DNA of 64,000 bases from Cycas panzhihuaensis (GCA_023213395.1 CM041465.1:64487741-64551740); one strand, 5' to 3'; positions 46,291 through 57,959 are shown, counted from the first letter of the stretch. A program made the numbers and translations. Notes: generated from the letters alone by a model not told the origin.

Positions 46291-46548
46291 GTAGAATTTC
46301 ATTATGTAATTGACTATTATAGGGGGGGAAATGTTAGGTGTAATACCTAATTATATAATTACCTTCGTGTATACTCTCTCTACATTTATTTATATTTTAT
46401 ATTTAAGGTTGTAAGCCACATAGAGATGTGTTCCATGTCAAGATTGACCAATGAGGTTTTCTCATTGATGGTGATCTTATACTATAAGTATATACATTAT
46501 CATTCATTCTAATTTGAGTTTTAGTCATTTCTCCATATTGTGTATTCA

Positions 46549-46861
46549 TTTATGCATACTTTATCTTATTTGAGATTTATTATTATATCTTTAACTCACC
46601 ATCACATTCTTTGTATGTATTGCATATTCAAACTCTAATAAGTAGTTACCTTCGGTACAAGTAAATAGTAAAATAAATAAAGAAGGTTCAATTACCTTGA
46701 TAGATTTTAGGAGTACTTATAATTTTATGTTCTCAAAATTAATAAGAAAATTAAACTTAGTACTAATGAATCAAGAACTTCTTTAGATTGAATTGGTTGA
46801 TAGTGAATTGACATTATTTTAGAAAATTTGAGGTTTGAGATAGATGGATAAGAAATTGGAA
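46549..46861. other. Short spacer, nothing recognised
   Basis: AT-rich sequence between the candidate small LTR element and the first Gy-family LTR fragment. No feature was supported. Confidence 0.5.
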
Positions 46862-47990
46862 TCACACCTATGGGGTAGAAACCACACTTGGCTAAAATTA
46901 GATCAATCAGTGAAAAATCTCAGAAATAAGGATCAACTCAGCAAGTGGAGGAAATCACCTGCAAAGGGCATTCGCACGTCAGAATGTAGGTTCGGGACCC
47001 GCAGATGGCACGCAACTCCCTTCTAGGTAACTCAACTTTGGTTTGGAGGGAAGAAGGAATGAGGGCTATCCTCAGTTTCTTGAGTAACCTCAATGGATAG
47101 ACCTTCCTACCCTTAGATGGCCAAAGGAAGGAGGTGAAGTAAGGTGAGGGAATGGTTCCTCACATAGGATAGAAGGTAGGTTCTTCCTTCAAAACTAAAG
47201 AAAGGACATATGAATGGAAGCATACTCATTTCACTCGCTAATGCAATATCCTCACTCTCCATTATTTTCAAATATAAAAAAGTAGGGAACTAGTCATGAG
47301 GTTGCAAGGCACATGTAATGGATGCTAGCTTAAGTGGGAACATGTGCAACAAGCAAGAATGCAAACGAAGATGGCTTATACTTAATGCACTTTCTTGAAT
47401 GGGCAAGCAAAAATAAATATGTGCAAGTGATGAATGCATGTTCTCTTTTCCTCTTTTCCTTTATGTATTACACATGTAGGTAAACAAGCTTAAGTAAGAG
47501 AGTAAGCAGTAAAAGAGAATAAGTGGCGTACCTGATGAACTAGGTAGTTAGAGGAGCACTTCTCTTTTTGTTATGTTCACCTTCCTCTTACTATTCCTAG
47601 ATGTGGGCTATGTGGTGTGGTGATACCAGGGGCTTACTTACCTTCCCCAAGTTTGAAAGGAAAAAGTAAGAAAAGAAAGAAGGAAAAAACTATATAAAAT
47701 ACTCAAAGGTAAGATTGGAGAGAAGGGCAAGAACATACCTGGGTTGATGTGCATCCTTCCTTCTCCACACATGACAAAGAAGATACCTGTAATCAAGTGA
47801 TGTTTCCCCTTCCTGCAGGGCTGTTAGGGTGCAAGATGTATGTGTATATAAAATACATAAAGTAAATCAAAGCAAGTTTCCCAAACCAAAAGAAACCTTT
47901 TATATTTAATAAACAACCTTCAACTTCTCTTTATGAAAGAAAAGACAAGAAAGGAAAAAGGGACAGTTAGCCTTGGAATGGCTAACCCTC
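46862..47990 (-). repeat. Oldest Gy-family LTR fragment (minus strand), cut at 47990
   Basis: From 46862 the plus strand follows the LTRs of Gy-A and Gy-B in order. CACACCTATGGGGTAG matches their TGTGTCTATGGGATA start; next come a GGGACCCGCAGATGGCA block (compare GAGACCTACGGATGGTA) and CCTTCCTACCCTTAGATGGCC. A later match is the TTACCTTCCCC block near 47640, then a GGAATGGCTAACCCTC block equal to Gy-B at about 50330. Homology stops at 47990, where another LTR begins. It is more diverged from Gy-A and Gy-B than they are from each other. Confidence 0.75.
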
Positions 47991-49198
47991 TATTTCTCAG
48001 CTACTGCGAATGGGTTATTGGTAAGTCAACTCATGTAAGTATAGGTATGCTTCTTTCCTTTACCTTTGTCACTTCTCCAGGAAGGTAAATTGAAGCATCT
48101 ATTTTTCACGGCATGACTAATTGATACATTCGATGATCATCTTGCATCTACTGCTTGATCCTATTGCCTGACATTATTCTAGCCTGTGACGACCATGGGA
48201 CATGGATCCCAATGGCACTCCATATCCCTCCTACACACCTCCATATTGCCCCAAGTACATACTAGCCCATGTGATCCGTTCACACCCCCATCGCTACATC
48301 ATAGCTCTTAGCACCTCGCTAGGTGTAATTGGCGTATTCCTATTCATTTACCAGCATCTTGGGAATCCTATCTCTTTGGTGCCCCATCTAGTCTAGGTTA
48401 TCCCCTCCTTATGACTGTCCCTAGCCACCTAGATAAAGGGATAGGCTCTCCTAGGCCTGGGGTACCCTCCTTTAGGGCTCCCAGCTCCTTTTTCTCCTTT
48501 TGTTTTGTATTCTGTCACTACACCATAACAAATATTGTGGTATCGTAGTAAACTTTATGGTACCATGAAGTTTGCCATGGGGCAACTATCATAAAACATT
48601 TTTTTAAAGTCTGTCATGGTAAATTTTACATTTTTCACAAAATTACCACATGGCTAAGTCATACCTTGAGTCCTAGCCTAACCCTAGTCATCCAATTAAG
48701 CTAGGGTTAGGTATAAAACCCAAAAAAACTTCATTTTCACTCTCTTCCTCCATCTTTTCTCCTCTCCTCTTCTACTTTCACAGGTGGTTTACTGTAGGAG
48801 TGCCCTACAACATCTAACATACCTATGTCCTAACCTATGATCCACCCTTTATAGATTAGATCCATAGCAACAAGCTTGAGACCAAGCTTCTCCAAGTAAG
48901 GACATGCTCCAAGTCTCACTTCCATGTAAAAGCATCAAGTTCACCAAGTTCTCCTTCAGGTTTTATAGCCTCCACAGGGATCTACTTGTAAGCCTCATAG
49001 AACTGCCCTTCTTTACCATTTTCTCAGGTACATCTGCTACCAATCCACCCATAGCAGGTACTACTTTATGTATATTTCATTTTGTTCCTTTTAGTTCCCC
49101 TAAAAGAGATTAGAATATCTTACATATCTTTTTTTTTTTCTCTCATTTTTTCATCAAATATAGGAGGCATCCCCTCTATATTTTCTTATCTGTCTGGA
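47991..49198 (+). repeat. Gy-family LTR 5' part in plus orientation
   Basis: Starting at TATTTCTCAGC, the plus strand matches the reverse complement of the Gy-A and Gy-B LTRs from their very first base (TGTTTCCTAGC-type end). It includes GTCAACTCA-GTAAGTATAGGTATG, CTAGCCTGTGACGAC, a KpnI-type palindrome at about 48549-48574 and a TATAAA box at 48712-48717. It also has a CACAGGTG-containing block near 48780. It ends where Gy-B starts at 49199. Starting exactly at an LTR end shows a real insertion of a sense-strand element, of which only the first 1.2 kb lies left of Gy-B. Confidence 0.78.
48712..48717 (+). promoter_or_regulatory. TATA box of the plus-oriented Gy-family LTR
   Basis: TATAAA in GGTTAGGTATAAAACCC, about 720 bp from the LTR start. 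Gy-A LTRs carry a weaker TATTTAAG at the corresponding place. Confidence 0.65.
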
Positions 49199-51987
49199 TG
49201 TGTGTCTATGGGATAATCACTAAGCTTGGTGGGAGTGATGATGGTCGATGGTGATATCGAAGGTACGGGTGAAAAACCTACAAGCAAAGAAAGTATCACG
49301 TGGGACACCTTGTGCGCCGGAGCATGAGTTTAGGACCTGCGGATGATACCTAACTACCTTGAAGTGGCCCTCAATCTAGGAAAGAGAGAGAGCATACAAG
49401 GAGGGTAGCTTGGATAAACTCGAGAAGAAGGTCCCCCCACCCTTGGATGGCTGGAAGGGTAAAAGGAGAATCCTCAAAGATTTTCCTATGACGGAGGGAA
49501 ACAAACGTGGGCAAGGTAGGCGAGAGCCTACGATGTAGCCAGGTTTCTCTTGGTTATTTAGCCAAGCAAATAGGACCAAGAGGGGGAGAGAGAGAGAGGA
49601 AGGGGGACAACTAAGGCAAATTTTCCTCTAACATTTCAAGGAGCAAACAAAAAAGGAAAAGGGGGTAGGTGTCACACATGCAAATAAGCAATATCAAATG
49701 GAATAAACTAAAAGGGTATGTTAGGTTTTGTAAGAAAAGGAAGGGGAAGAGGGAGTTTCCTATAATGTCCTTTTTCTATAGGAGTTGAGTATATGACATG
49801 CAAGCATATAGGTGCAAATAAATGATACCATTTACCTTTTTACTTTTATATGGCCTACTTAGCTAGAACATAGATTCCAAACAAAAGTAAAAAAGGGAAA
49901 TGCAGGTTAAAGGAAAGATGTACGCACCCAGAAGATGTAGCGACCGACAAGAGGCCTCACCCATACACAACGCATGTTCTTACGCCAATTAGTAGATATG
50001 TAACTAAACTTTGATGTGAACAATGAGGGCTTCCTTACCTTCCCCTTTGTGAAAAGAAAGCAGAATGGAAGAAAGTAAAAGCAAAGGGAAAAAATTGTAG
50101 ATCTTACCTAGATCTAAATGTTTTATACCTTTGTGAGGGAACCATACTAACCTACACATGCACTGGCTTATCCCTTCTAAGAAGGGGCTGCAAAAGATAG
50201 GCTATATATATGCAAGTATATGTGTAATATATGTGTTAAAATGTTAGGAAAACAACCGCTGCAAAAAGATCCAAAATCCTCTCTCAAGCAAGCATGTACA
50301 TCAAGCAAAATAGAGTGAAGGGAAGCCCTAGGATGGCTAACCCTATGTTGGATTCTCCACACAACTCCTTATCACAACAAGATGAGGGTAAAAGACAACT
50401 AATGACAGACAAGAAATACAAGGATAAAAGTGACAAAGTGTTGGCGAAATATCCAAGGTACGGAGTTGTTATGGGCAGCAATCTAGTGCATAAACCCTTG
50501 CCAATGTTATCAAGGGATACCCAATATTTCAAGGGATACTATGGGGGTCTAAACAAGGGCATGCAAGCCTAGAACTAGTGTAACAAAGGGTTGAATATGC
50601 TAATAATCCAACATAGGCCTAAGGCTCACCAACTCCTAATTAACCCAAGAGTAGCATGGAGCAAGAGAAGAAAAGGTAGGAAGGGGATTGCCCTTGGAGA
50701 GTAGGACTGAGTGGGGGGCTGCCCTTCCTTGCTCTCTTCACCCAACCTTGTGGTTCTTCTCCTGCTACTCCCTTAAGGAAAACTAGTGGAGGGAAGGTAA
50801 AAACCCAGAAGCAATAAGCCCAACTCAATGAAAAAAGTTTTGCTATAATCAAACATGAGGAAAGTAAGTAAACAAGTCAATAAATAGGTCCAAAATGGAG
50901 ATAACATACCATAAATCTAGAGGAAAGGGTTTGGAGGACCTACTGGGTTGATATAGGGTAGGTCCACCCCTGAAACCAGTAGAGAAGAGGATCCCTGCAA
51001 GGGTTTGTAGGAGAAATCCCAAGAGACAACTGAAAGAGACTCTTGTTGGGCGAGTTGGAGAAGAACAACACCAAAAACTTGTTTGATACACTTGGAGAGA
51101 AGCTTCCCACCATGAAAGAAGGTTATAGTAAGAGGATCCTGGCCTAGGGTTATAAGAAACATAGGCCTACAAATGCACCTGTAGTAGGAAGAGAAGAGGA
51201 GTATAAATTACAATAGGAAATAGTTGTGTTCAAGATCAAAAAATGATCTAAGAGTCCTTAAAATGATGAGGGTTTTGATGCTTATACCCATCCCAGCCCT
51301 AAATAAGCAAATAGGATGTGAATAGGGCTGAGGTGGATGCAAAGCCATGTGGTGATTCTGTGAGAATTACTATGGCAGTTTTAAAAAATAACTGACAACA
51401 GTCACACCATGGTAAACTTTGCGGTACTGCGGTAAACTTCGCAGTACCACAGTTAACTTCATGGTACTGCTAAGTTTACAGTGGTGCAGGACCAGAAAGC
51501 TAGAATGGTAGAAATCTAGGTTCCAAGAGCCTTAGGAGGTAATGTGATAGGTCTAGGAGGGGTTGGCCCTCTTGTCTAGGTGGCTGAGACAGTCCAAAAT
51601 ACATGTGGACAAAGGCAAGCAGAGCATTAGTGGCCAAAGTTCCCAGAAACGAGGTGCTAGGAGCTCAAAGTCGAGGCATGAATGGGTCATACAAACCAAA
51701 AGAAGGTTAAGGCGGTGTGGAAACAGTACAGAGGGTCATAAAGTGCCATGGGGATGTCTATCTTATAGAAAGGTAGGTCCCACTAGGTCGTCATAGGCTC
51801 ATAATACAACAAGCAGTATGACCATGCAACAAATACAAAGTGAGTGTACAAATGAAGCAAGTAGTCATGCAATAAGGCATCACTTCTGTCAACCTTTCCA
51901 AAGAAATGGTACAAGTAAAAAAGAAGAAGTATACCTAATCCTACCTAAGTTGGCCTATCTGTATCCATTCCCAGTAGCCAAAAAATA
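49199..51987 (-). repeat. Gy-B 3' LTR
   Basis: 2,789 bp; its plus-strand start TGTGTGTCTATGGGATAA matches 63055 onward and, less closely, 19414 and 31076. It holds GGTAAACTT/GCGGTACTG subrepeats at about 51406-51490. Open frames of 60-90 codons inside it are not conserved as proteins between LTRs. Confidence 0.92.
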
Positions 51988-51999
51988 CTGCCCCCTTGG
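51988..51999 (-). other. Gy-B polypurine tract
   Basis: The minus strand reads CCAAGGGGGCAG directly before the 3' LTR, the same tract as Gy-A. Confidence 0.8.
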
Positions 52000-52439
52000 C
52001 AGTAGAGCCTCGCTGCTTAGAAGCATGGTGTGATGGCGAATGATGGCAACAAAACTGTCAGTAGTACATGTATATGTATATATATATAAATCATAATTAT
52101 AACAGGAGTCAAGGGTGTGGGCAAGTGTCATGGTGGAATGCGTGGATATGAGGATAGAGGTGGAGACAACATAGGGGCTACTTATGTGCCACCTAAGAAT
52201 CGACTGGAAGTTGAGAAGGATGAGGGGGGTGCCCCCATCGTAAGAGTGCAAAGAGGAGTACATGATAATGTCAAGTAAAAGGGATAAATGAGAAAACCTG
52301 GTAGTCACCATAGTTTGATCTCATTAGTAGCTAGCTTTCAGAGATGCAAACAGATCACAAGGTGATCTATATGATAGCCTAAGACTTGGGTTATAGGGTG
52401 ATTAGGCAAGTCTCAGGGGCAGTCATCAAGAACAAGAAG

Positions 52440-52850
52440 GCAGCGCTCAAGGATGAGGCGAACAAGGCTGTCTGCCTTAGCATTGAGGGCCTAAGGAATG
52501 TGTCAGATGTTGACAGACTGGAAATTATCTAGCAAGGATCTGGCAATCAAAGCAAGGGCTCTCAAGTGAGGGCATCACACCTGGTAAACCTAGGTAATAT
52601 GGGACACCACCACTTGGGAGTCGTAAAGAAGAATAATAGATCCATGATGGAAACGGAGGGCATTAGTGAGGGCTTCGATAATGGCCACATACTCGGCTTC
52701 ATTATTAGTGGCCTTGGGAAAAAAGATTCTGGAATGCAGAAAATCATGTTTGGAAGGACTACAAAGAATCCATGCAGCGGTAGAAGGTCCAAGATTACCA
52801 TGGCTTCTGTCATCGGTAAAGATGAAGAGAGACATAGATGATGATAGGAA
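52440..52850 (-). pseudogene. Gy-B second RNase H domain (beside the 3' LTR)
   Basis: An open minus-strand frame (53009-52590) contains FIFTDDRSHGN (first Asp codon ending at 52814), KATNNEAEYVAIIEAL (Glu at 52694) and LLYDSQVVVSHI (Asp at 52622). After a stop, ALNAKADSLVRLI supplies the last acidic residue near 52460. These are the four catalytic positions of RNase H. The sequence matches Gy-A at 22500-23040 closely in motif and position. A separate RT-linked RNase H exists at about 58.1-58.5 kb, so this element had two. Confidence 0.82.
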
Positions 52851-53375
52851 ATGTCTCGGTAGAGAAAATATGCAATAATATAAGAGTCGAAGCAAAAAGA
52901 AGCTCATATGGTAAACAATAAATGGCCGTGAAGGGTAGGAGGACCTAGCAATGAGGCTACTTAAGGACAAGGGCAAGCTATCCGAACACCGGCTGAGAGT
53001 GGGCAGCAAAAGGGCACCCTAGGGTGCCAAAGGTTGCTTTAGAAAGAAAATAATGACTCTGAACGGAGGGAGCATTCCCTTTGGAGACCCCAGGGGTAGG
53101 AACAGGCTACAAAAATAGGTTTAGGACAACAAAACGAGCCAAACAAGTATAAACTCAGGTATACACGGGAGTGGCACATAAAACAAGATAAAAGAGCCCT
53201 ACGAAAAATGCATTGGTAGGGTGCCATAAATGCATCTGCGGGAAGGAGCGAGACAAAGGCTATTGAGGCACAATGGGCGACAGGGCCAAAAGGCAAAGGT
53301 GATCAGGGGTAAGGAGCGATCCAAAGGGCTATCATGAGAGTGAAAGTGGAGATAGTACCTATCAGGGTTCCCACC

Positions 53376-53382
53376 TATACAA
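53376..53382 (+). promoter_or_regulatory. TATA-like box for the antisense PMD-like gene, Gy-B
   Basis: TATACAA followed by GG, at the same place as TATATAA in Gy-A. It lies 673 bp before the ATG at 54049. Confidence 0.5.
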
Positions 53383-53810
53383 GGAAAATCGATGAAAACG
53401 GGATTCATTTTCACGGGCTCTCGAGCAAATCGAGAGCCATTTCCTTACATAGTGGAGTGCTACCTAACTTGGGAGGCATGCAGGAGGAGATCAGACCATC
53501 AGATTGGAGCCAAACGATAGCCACTAAGATTACAGGGATGAGACGATGAGCGCCAGGCTAGATCCAATGAGTGAATCTCTAAAAACCCAACCCATCTCAT
53601 GCTTTAAAGTTCATTGCTTTTTGTTATTTTTATGCAAATTTATAGGCCCCATATGGGCAAGAAATGACCTCCTAGAGTCTGAATTGGATCCAGAGAGAGA
53701 CAGGACTAGGGCATTAGTTAGCCCTGGTCCAGTGGGCCCAGTTGTGGCCCACCAAGAAGATTTTTTTTGGCAGAAAAGCCTTCCTTTTGGGGGGGTACCA
53801 TTTGCACTGT

Positions 53811-53898
53811 GACAAAGATCGTGGTGCTGCGATCTTTGCCGCGAGGCTTTGATCACCACAGGACTCAGGCCAAACTTTATGGTACCATGAAGTTTAGC
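53811..53898. repeat. Hairpin and KpnI-type palindrome upstream of the PMD-like gene, Gy-B
   Basis: CAAAGATC and GATCTTTG flank a 10-base loop at 53813-53838. A 30-bp palindrome centred on ATGGTACCAT lies at 53869-53898. The same two structures stand in Gy-A; the inner bases of the palindrome differ between copies but still pair within each copy. Confidence 0.75.
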
Positions 53899-54743
53899 AT
53901 GGTGCAAAGGCAGAACTGTAAAAAAAGAGAAAGAAGGCTTGAGGAACCCCAAATCTCAACCAAGAAAGGCTAAGAGGCAGTCTAGGGGACAAGGAAAGAG
54001 TATAGGTCAAGGTCTGACTGATTTTATGACATTTTACAGGTTGTGATCATGGTGGAGAACCGCGAGAACATAAGGATGGCTATGTTGAGCTTCATAGAGA
54101 TGATGACTAGAGAAGACAAGAAGATCCTATAGAGATGTAGACTGCTAAAGGGCATGAGGACACCCCAGTATACCTCAGCTGAGTGACTACTAGTTGACAT
54201 TATGTCACACTGGGATAGGAGGAGACATGTCTTCTATCTACCCCAGGTGGGAGATGTATCAGTGATGCCTAAGGACATCAAGAGGATATTAGGAGTACTA
54301 GCGACAGGGAGGCCGGTGACACTATGAGTGCTGCCCAACAATGAGGTAACACACCGAGAGGCATCTATGTTTTTTACATGTTTAGACAGGTGGAAGAGGT
54401 GAGGGATTCCTCTCCAGATGATGGTGATGTCAAGGGTTCCTCAGGTGAGGAAGATGATTACTCTATGCATTATATTCCTGATATCCCAGAAATAGAACTA
54501 TAGGGACATACAGGGTGGATGGATGGATGCAGTACACTGATGCGAGGCAGGAGAGAGGATGGGCTGGGCCACCCATATAGTGGCAAACCTCGTCGCACAG
54601 CTAGACGCTATCTAGGCAGTGGGCAAGGGTAGACTATCATATAGTATATTATTATAGTGCTGGTTCTTCAACCACTTTAGAGTAGTGGCACCAATGGGGG
54701 GATCACACCCCATCTCAGGGTGGGCCCCGATGGTACATAGGTG

Positions 54744-54877
54744 GTAGACCAAGTTAAGAGGGACTGAGGACTAGGCACATGTCTATCACTCAGTGGAGGC
54801 CACATCACTAGTAGACTAGGTTGAGAGGGACCGAGGACCATGCACATGTCTGTCACTCGGTGGAGGCTACATTACTA
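54744..54877. repeat. 67-bp tandem duplication in the Gy-B PMD-like gene
   Basis: Copies 54744-54810 and 54811-54877, each beginning GTAGAC and ending TTACTA or TCACTA. It is absent from Gy-A, so it arose after the copies separated. It adds one base to the reading frame. Confidence 0.9.
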
Positions 54878-55295
54878 GACATCCTCACCATGATAGATTA
54901 TATAGCAAATCCGTAGATAGCAGTGAGGTGGGATAGTGATGATAAGGTAGGAGAGGCAGGAATGCCCCTAGGAGATGATGAGGGTGGTGATGGAGGTAAT
55001 GGGGCTGACCCATCATGAGCTACAGGAGAGGCAGGTCCATTTGGGGTTGTAGGCGGAGAGGTGGGCCCATTAGGAGCTATAGAGGAGAGTAGGGGCCCAG
55101 TGACATAGGCCCATAGGTTACGGATCGTTAAGAGATCTAGAGAAGTAGCAGATACACTAGTTATAGAGAGGAAGGATGCCCCAGGAGTTGAGGCAATAGC
55201 AGAGGAGGTACCCGAGGAGGAGGAGGTACCTACAGCTGGTGGAATGTCCGAGGGAGAGGCAGTCACCTGAGTTGAGGAGCCAGAAGCTGCACTAG

Positions 55296-55407
55296 GTGAG
55301 ACATGACCTTCTCCTATCATTGTTTGATTTCTAGACACCTACATAGTTTGATTTTAGTTTGATATCTGTATAGATGTGTACTGATATATGACGTGTTGGA
55401 TTTATAG
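55296..55407 (+). other. Phase-1 intron in the PMD-like gene, Gy-B
   Basis: 112 bp, GTGAGA at the start and GTTGGATTTATAG at the end, homologous to the 111-bp intron of Gy-A. Exon text on both sides is alignable with Gy-A, while the intron itself is AT-richer and less alike. Confidence 0.75.
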
Positions 55408-56689
55408 GTATGGTAGACATTCAGAGGCTGGTAGAGGCAGAAGTCTGAGAGATATTCCCTCAAGTCTACACAGGGGGACAACCTCCTATCCAGGCTAACA
55501 ATGAGCCTAGATTGGTAGGCGATCACATGGCAGCATTCACCCCATTGATATGGGAGAGAGATTTATGGGTCGCAGAGTCCCAGGAGCACGAGGCTCGTGC
55601 GAGACGATAGCAAGTAGAGATGGATACCATTCGAGCAGAGAGGGATGCTCTACAGAGTTGGATATAGGTGCAAGAGGCTCAAGGAGGAGCCAAAGGGGAT
55701 ACGGGGAGCTATATACTACTAGCGGTGATGGAGGATCAACTCTGGGGGATGGAGGAGAGGCTTCGCCTCGTGGAGATGGAGCAGGATCATATCCAAGCCT
55801 GACACGATTGACTAATAGAAGGCATGGCATCGAGGTCAGCGCGGAGCAAGACACAGACTCATACGCTGATGATGACCTCGAGGAGGCCACGAGACAAGGG
55901 GAGTGAGGCAGGGAGCTCATAGAGACTAAGGAGGAGTCTTAGAGGGATGTGGTCCCCAGGAGAGGGATCACATTGACTAGGAGATGATGCCCCAAGGGCA
56001 GGGCAGTAGTAGAGTAGTATATATGGGTTTTATTTTTGGACAGGGGAAAGCACAGGCCTCCATGGGGTCACCATATATAGTCCATGATTGTACCCCCCCT
56101 TCAAGGACACCAACTTCCCATAGATGATGTACCACACCATATGTATGATATGACACATGATTTTTGATATATACAGACAAGGTGATTGATACCCCATTTT
56201 GACATATGATGATGTGTATCATAATGTGTGATGGGTGATATGTATGTTTGTATTTTGAGTTAATTATTGTATGAGCTTTGTGTTATGATATTTGTTTAAG
56301 TTGTGTATATTTCCTTTCATGTGGGACCATATACCTAGCAGGAGTACACAAGACCACCGTGAGTAGAAGTGATAGACATATATCAGGTTAGGAAATAAGG
56401 CGACACGCATGTCCACATGGGAGCATAGTGGGATATGTAAAGGAAATATCGAGCAGGATGGGAGTGATGATACTCCAGAGTGTCATCCTAACTGAGGGAT
56501 GCCCAAATAGGAGGATAAGGTCCCAAGGAAAATGGGAGCATGGGTTTCGTGGGAGGAACCAGAAGGAAACAAAAGAAGCCATCCTAAGTCATCATTCCAC
56601 CTGTGGGTAGGAGGAATGGGAACGAACTTAAGATGGTAGTTTAGGCTCATTTCAGAGTGTGAACAAGATGACAACGAGGTCACCAGTAG

Positions 56690-57530
56690 AATTTCTTAAG
56701 GAATTTCTTATTAACATCTTTCTCAAACTCAAGACCCTCCAAGGTGGTGATCCTATAAGCACCGTTACCAAGGCTCTCGATAACGACAAAGGGGCCAACC
56801 CATTTAGGTCTAAATTTGGCTAAGCGGTCATGAAGATATTCTAATTTAAGGACGTGGTCCCTGGGAAATAAAGGATGAGAATGAAGGTATTTATTATAGG
56901 TCCTTTGTGAGTGGGCTTTGGATGCTAGGTTAGCCTGGTAGGTGGCTAGACGTCTCTCATCCAAGGCTTCGAGGTCTAGGAGGCGAGTTTGACGAATCGA
57001 CTCCTCATCGATGAGACCTCGAAGAGAAACTCGTAAATAGGGAATCTCCACTTCTAATGGGAGTACCGCCTCAATCTTGTAAACCAGGGAGAATGGGTTC
57101 ATTCCTATAGTGGCATGGATAGGGGTATAGTAATCCCATAAGGCAGAAGGGAGTTGAAGGTGCCAGTCTCTTTGACACTGAGTGACAATTTTCATTAAAA
57201 TATTAATGAGAGTCTTATTGAATGGCTCCACTTGACCATTTGCCTGGGGGTAATAAGGAGAAGAGGTTTTGTGAGAGATTTTGAATTTCTCACAAAGATC
57301 ATCCATTTCCTTGTTACAAAAGGGGGTTCCGTTATCAGTAATCAAGACATCAGGAATCCTGAAGCAGTAAATGATATGATGGTAAACGAAAGTAGCTATC
57401 ATCTTACTAGGGGTAGTAACCAGAGGGAAGGCTTCCAGCCATTTGTTAAAGTATTCTGTAGCAGTCAAGATAAACTTATGCTTTGATGAGGAAGGTGGGT
57501 ATATAGCCCCGATGAGGTCTAGATCCCACT
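56690..57530 (-). pseudogene. Gy-B integrase (complete catalytic triad)
   Basis: The minus strand reads WDLDLIG (Asp codon 57517-57519), then an open frame of 262 codons from 57468. It contains TATEYFNKWLEAFPL, VLITDNGTPF (Asp 57334-57336) and YPQANGQVEPFNKTL (Glu 57226-57228), giving spacing D-60-D-35-E. The C-terminus has RLLDLEALDERRLATYQANL and the GPY/F-like module WVGPFVVIESLGNGAYRITT, ending VNKKFLKKFYW. There is no chromodomain, in keeping with Tat-lineage elements. The long open frame and complete triad make this the best-preserved part of Gy-B. Confidence 0.92.
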
Positions 57531-57589
57531 AAGTGAAAGGCCATGGAGATATGATAGGGTGAAGTGCCTCGGAAGGCACATGGGAGATG

Positions 57590-57950
57590 TTAGTATGTTC
57601 CTGACATCACTGACACCTCAGGGCAAAGCATGGGTGTCCTTAAAGAGGGATGACCAATAGTAGCCCATACAGAGGATCCTCTAGGCCATGGATTGGCCCC
57701 CAAAGTGGCCCCCACAAATTCCATGGTGGCATTCGTGAAGTATTTGGTCTGCTTCATCAGTGGTGACATAACAGAGGAGGATCCCATCGAAAGACCTCTT
57801 ATACAATACTTTATCCATGAGGAAGTATTGCCTGGCAGAAGTCCATATATGAGATCTAACCTTACTACTATCTCCAGGGTAGTACTACTGCTATGTGAGG
57901 TACTGCACGGTGTCACCATACCACTCGTTACCAACGAGTGGGTGGGGAGG
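57590..57950 (-). pseudogene. Gy-B integrase zinc-binding (H2C2) segment
   Basis: ILHECHHGICGGHFGGQSMA and ILCMGYYWSSLFKDTHA correspond to the His-His part and the GYYWP stretch of the integrase H2C2 domain. The Cys-Cys part is read as RCQ-stop-CQ near 57605. It follows directly after the RT-linked RNase H connection region (LLQEFNLHIINKKLKKG), so nothing like a second RNase H lies between them. Confidence 0.82.
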
Positions 57951-57959
57951 GATGCCTTA

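Larger units (their letters stand above)
44919..46548 (+). mobile_element. Candidate small non-coding LTR element (TRIM-like)
   Basis: Direct repeats at about 44919-45133 and 46332-46548 share long blocks (AATACCTAATTATATAATTA, GTATACTCTCTCTACATTTA, then a TAGAGATGTG and ATTGACCAAT region). The right repeat starts TGTTAGGTG and is preceded by AGGGGGGGAAA at 46321-46331, a good polypurine tract. The left repeat starts TATTGGGTG. The 1.2-kb interior has no protein domain. No clear primer-binding site or target duplication was found and the outer ends are uncertain, so a duplicated sequence of another kind is possible. Confidence 0.5.
54040..55860 (+). pseudogene. Antisense PMD-like gene of Gy-B (two coding exons)
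   Basis: A 3' splice site (GACATTTTACAG) ends at 54039, ten bases before ATG at 54049. Exon 1 reads MVENRENIRMAMLSFIEMM, then SHWDRRRHVFYLPQVGDVS and KRILGVLATGRPVTL, the PMD-like core. It ends at 55295 after an acidic, Ala/Gly-rich linker. A 67-bp tandem duplication (54744-54877) shifts the frame by one, which exactly accounts for the frame used at the splice site. Exon 2 from 55408 gives VDIQRLVEAEV, EIFPQVYTGGQPPIQ and a charged helical stretch (EDQLWGMEERLRLVEMEQD). Stops, mainly TAG and TGA, are frequent. Plant mobile domains occur in host MAIN-type proteins and in some transposons; the role here is unknown. Confidence 0.75.
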
